Assembly: GCF_019355555.1 (NCBI RefSeq) | Contig: NZ_CP072141.1 | Coordinates: 2,784,001-2,848,000 of the forward strand | DNA: 64,000 nt | Direction: 5' to 3' | Origin: Rhizobium sp. L51/94 | GTDB taxonomy: Bacteria > Pseudomonadota > Alphaproteobacteria > Rhizobiales > Rhizobiaceae | Part shown: positions 63,157 to 64,000 of the stretch, one piece after another | Layout of the letters: each line of letters begins with the position of its first letter | Numbering within the stretch: position 1 is the first letter of the stretch | Made by a program: the position numbers and the translations under genes | Notes under the pieces: generated by a model | What the model saw: the letters and a program-made list of their open reading frames with translations, nothing else | Database searches by the model: none | What the model was told of the DNA's origin: nothing

Positions 63157-64000
63157 ATGCAGCCATCATCGAAAACTGGCCTGTCCGGCCGCTCGCTCGT
63201 CGCGCTGGCGTTTCTCAATTTTTTCCTCGCAGATGCCCGCGATGGGCTCGGGCCCTTTCTCGACGGGTTCCTTGCGACCAACGGCTGGAGCCCCATGACG
63301 CTGGGGTTCATCGCCACCCTCGGCGGCATCCTCGGCATGGTGGCAACGCCGTTGTTCGGCGCCTGGGTGGATGCATCCAGCCACAAGCGGATGCTGATCA
63401 TCCTGCCCGTCGTGCTGATCAATGCAGCCGCCGTGTGGACGCTGGTCAGTCCCGGTGATTTTTCGGTGTTCGGCGGCCAGTCGGCCACCGCGGTCGTCGG
63501 TGCCATCGTCGGCCCGGCGCTGATGGGACTGACGCTCGGTCTGGTCGGCCAGAGGGCGTTTTCACGCCAGGTGTCGCGCAACGAGTTCTGGAACCACGCC
63601 GGCAACGTCGTATCGCTCGCCGGCGTCTATGCAGCCTCGGTGTTCTTCGGCCTCACAGGCATCATCGTGCTGATGGTCGTCACGGCGGTAGCGACCATCA
63701 TCGCGGTGCTGGCGATCGACCCGGATAAGATCGACAACAGGGTTGCCCGTGGCCTTGGCTCGGAAGACGGCGACGGCAAGGACCAGCCCTCCGGCTACAA
63801 TGTTCTCATTGGCACCAAGGGGCTAGTGCTGCTGGCGGTGACATTGCTGGTCTTCCATTTCGGCAATGCGCCGATCAGCCGCCTGATTGCCCAGGACTTC
63901 TCGCTGCAGCTCGGCACCCCTTTCCGCACCACGGCGATCACTACGGGCGTCTCGCAACTGTCGATGATCGTCATGGCGCTCGCCGCACCGTTTCTGATCC
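63157..64000 (+). CDS. MFS transporter (3' end outside window)
   Basis: The frame starts with ATG at 63157, preceded by CCGGAGGTGCGA, and is open to the window edge (281 codons). It begins with a short cytoplasmic segment. Successive membrane helices follow: LVALAFLNFFLADARDGLGP, MTLGFIATLGGILGMVATPLFG and LVSLAGVY-type segments. The first loop after helix 2 carries GAWVDASSHKRM, a major-facilitator loop 2-3 motif. The substrate is unknown. Confidence 0.85.
   Translation, partial: MQPSSKTGLSGRSLVALAFLNFFLADARDGLGPFLDGFLATNGWSPMTLGFIATLGGILGMVATPLFGAWVDASSHKRMLIILPVVLINAAAVWTLVSPGDFSVFGGQSATAVVGAIVGPALMGLTLGLVGQRAFSRQVSRNEFWNHAGNVVSLAGVYAASVFFGLTGIIVLMVVTAVATIIAVLAIDPDKIDNRVARGLGSEDGDGKDQPSGYNVLIGTKGLVLLAVTLLVFHFGNAPISRLIAQDFSLQLGTPFRTTAITTGVSQLSMIVMALAAPFLI

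Overview
The window reads as a stretch of a rhizobial (Rhizobiaceae, Alphaproteobacteria) chromosome. It is GC-rich, and its protein families are typical of that group: a DUF2865 protein, Usg, a malic enzyme fused to a phosphotransacetylase-like domain, class II DAHP synthase, an HWE-family histidine kinase and BluB. The gene content and order around dme-bluB-gor-rpiA-gph-fumC resemble, from memory and unchecked, the corresponding part of the Sinorhizobium meliloti chromosome. I found no rRNA, tRNA, CRISPR array, transposase or phage gene. Most of the window is ordinary chromosomal backbone.

Layout. 1-7.6 kb: a UDP-diacylglucosamine diphosphatase-like phosphoesterase (cut by the window edge), malic enzyme, a Cys-rich DUF2865 protein, bluB with a well-preserved cobalamin riboswitch, a TolB-like propeller, a DUF1003 membrane protein and a GFA-family protein. 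8-13.1 kb: three TadE/TadG-type pseudopilin-like genes, with aroG on the opposite strand between them. 13.2-20.7 kb: gor, rpiA plus a DUF2059 protein, gph, an L,D-transpeptidase and fumC. 20.9-27.6 kb: a diguanylate cyclase, an LtrA-family protein, a DUF971 protein, moaA, an atypical patch with an unknown gene, a DMT exporter and the mobA-mobB pair.

27.6-34.4 kb: a MITE-like palindromic element inserted in a terminator, a large OmpA-family protein, a polar amino-acid ABC transporter (binding protein and two permeases, no ATPase), usg and a TPR-methyltransferase. 34.4-39.5 kb: a sulfonate-use operon on the minus strand (ssuA-ssuA-ssuD-ssuC-ssuB) with two tandem binding proteins and a probable frameshift at the end of ssuB. 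39.7-44.5 kb: a 3-hydroxyisobutyrate-dehydrogenase-like reductase, an Lrp/AsnC regulator, an overlapping glycosylase/nuclease pair, a membrane histidine kinase and dgkA. 44.6-47.5 kb: cobT divergent from cobV-DUF1289-aspartic protease; with bluB these supply the lower-ligand (dimethylbenzimidazole) end of cobalamin synthesis. 47.6-64 kb: a secreted SnoaL-like protein, a glycerophosphodiesterase, a YadG/YadH-like ABC exporter, an extensin-like lipoprotein, an acyl-CoA thioesterase, an acyltransferase-3, the DUF1800-DUF1501 pair, an ArsB-like permease, a GAF-PAS-GAF-HWE kinase with its single-domain response regulator, a protease-like protein that has lost its catalytic triad, and the start of an MFS transporter.

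The observations I rate highest are the MITE-like element flanked by 22-bp repeats (27651-27940), the triad-less HtrA-like PDZ protein (61700-62605), the ssuB tail frameshift, the cobV gene with no canonical start codon, and the bluB riboswitch. I see no clearly new multi-gene system. Function calls are by recognition of family motifs only, and no search was run.
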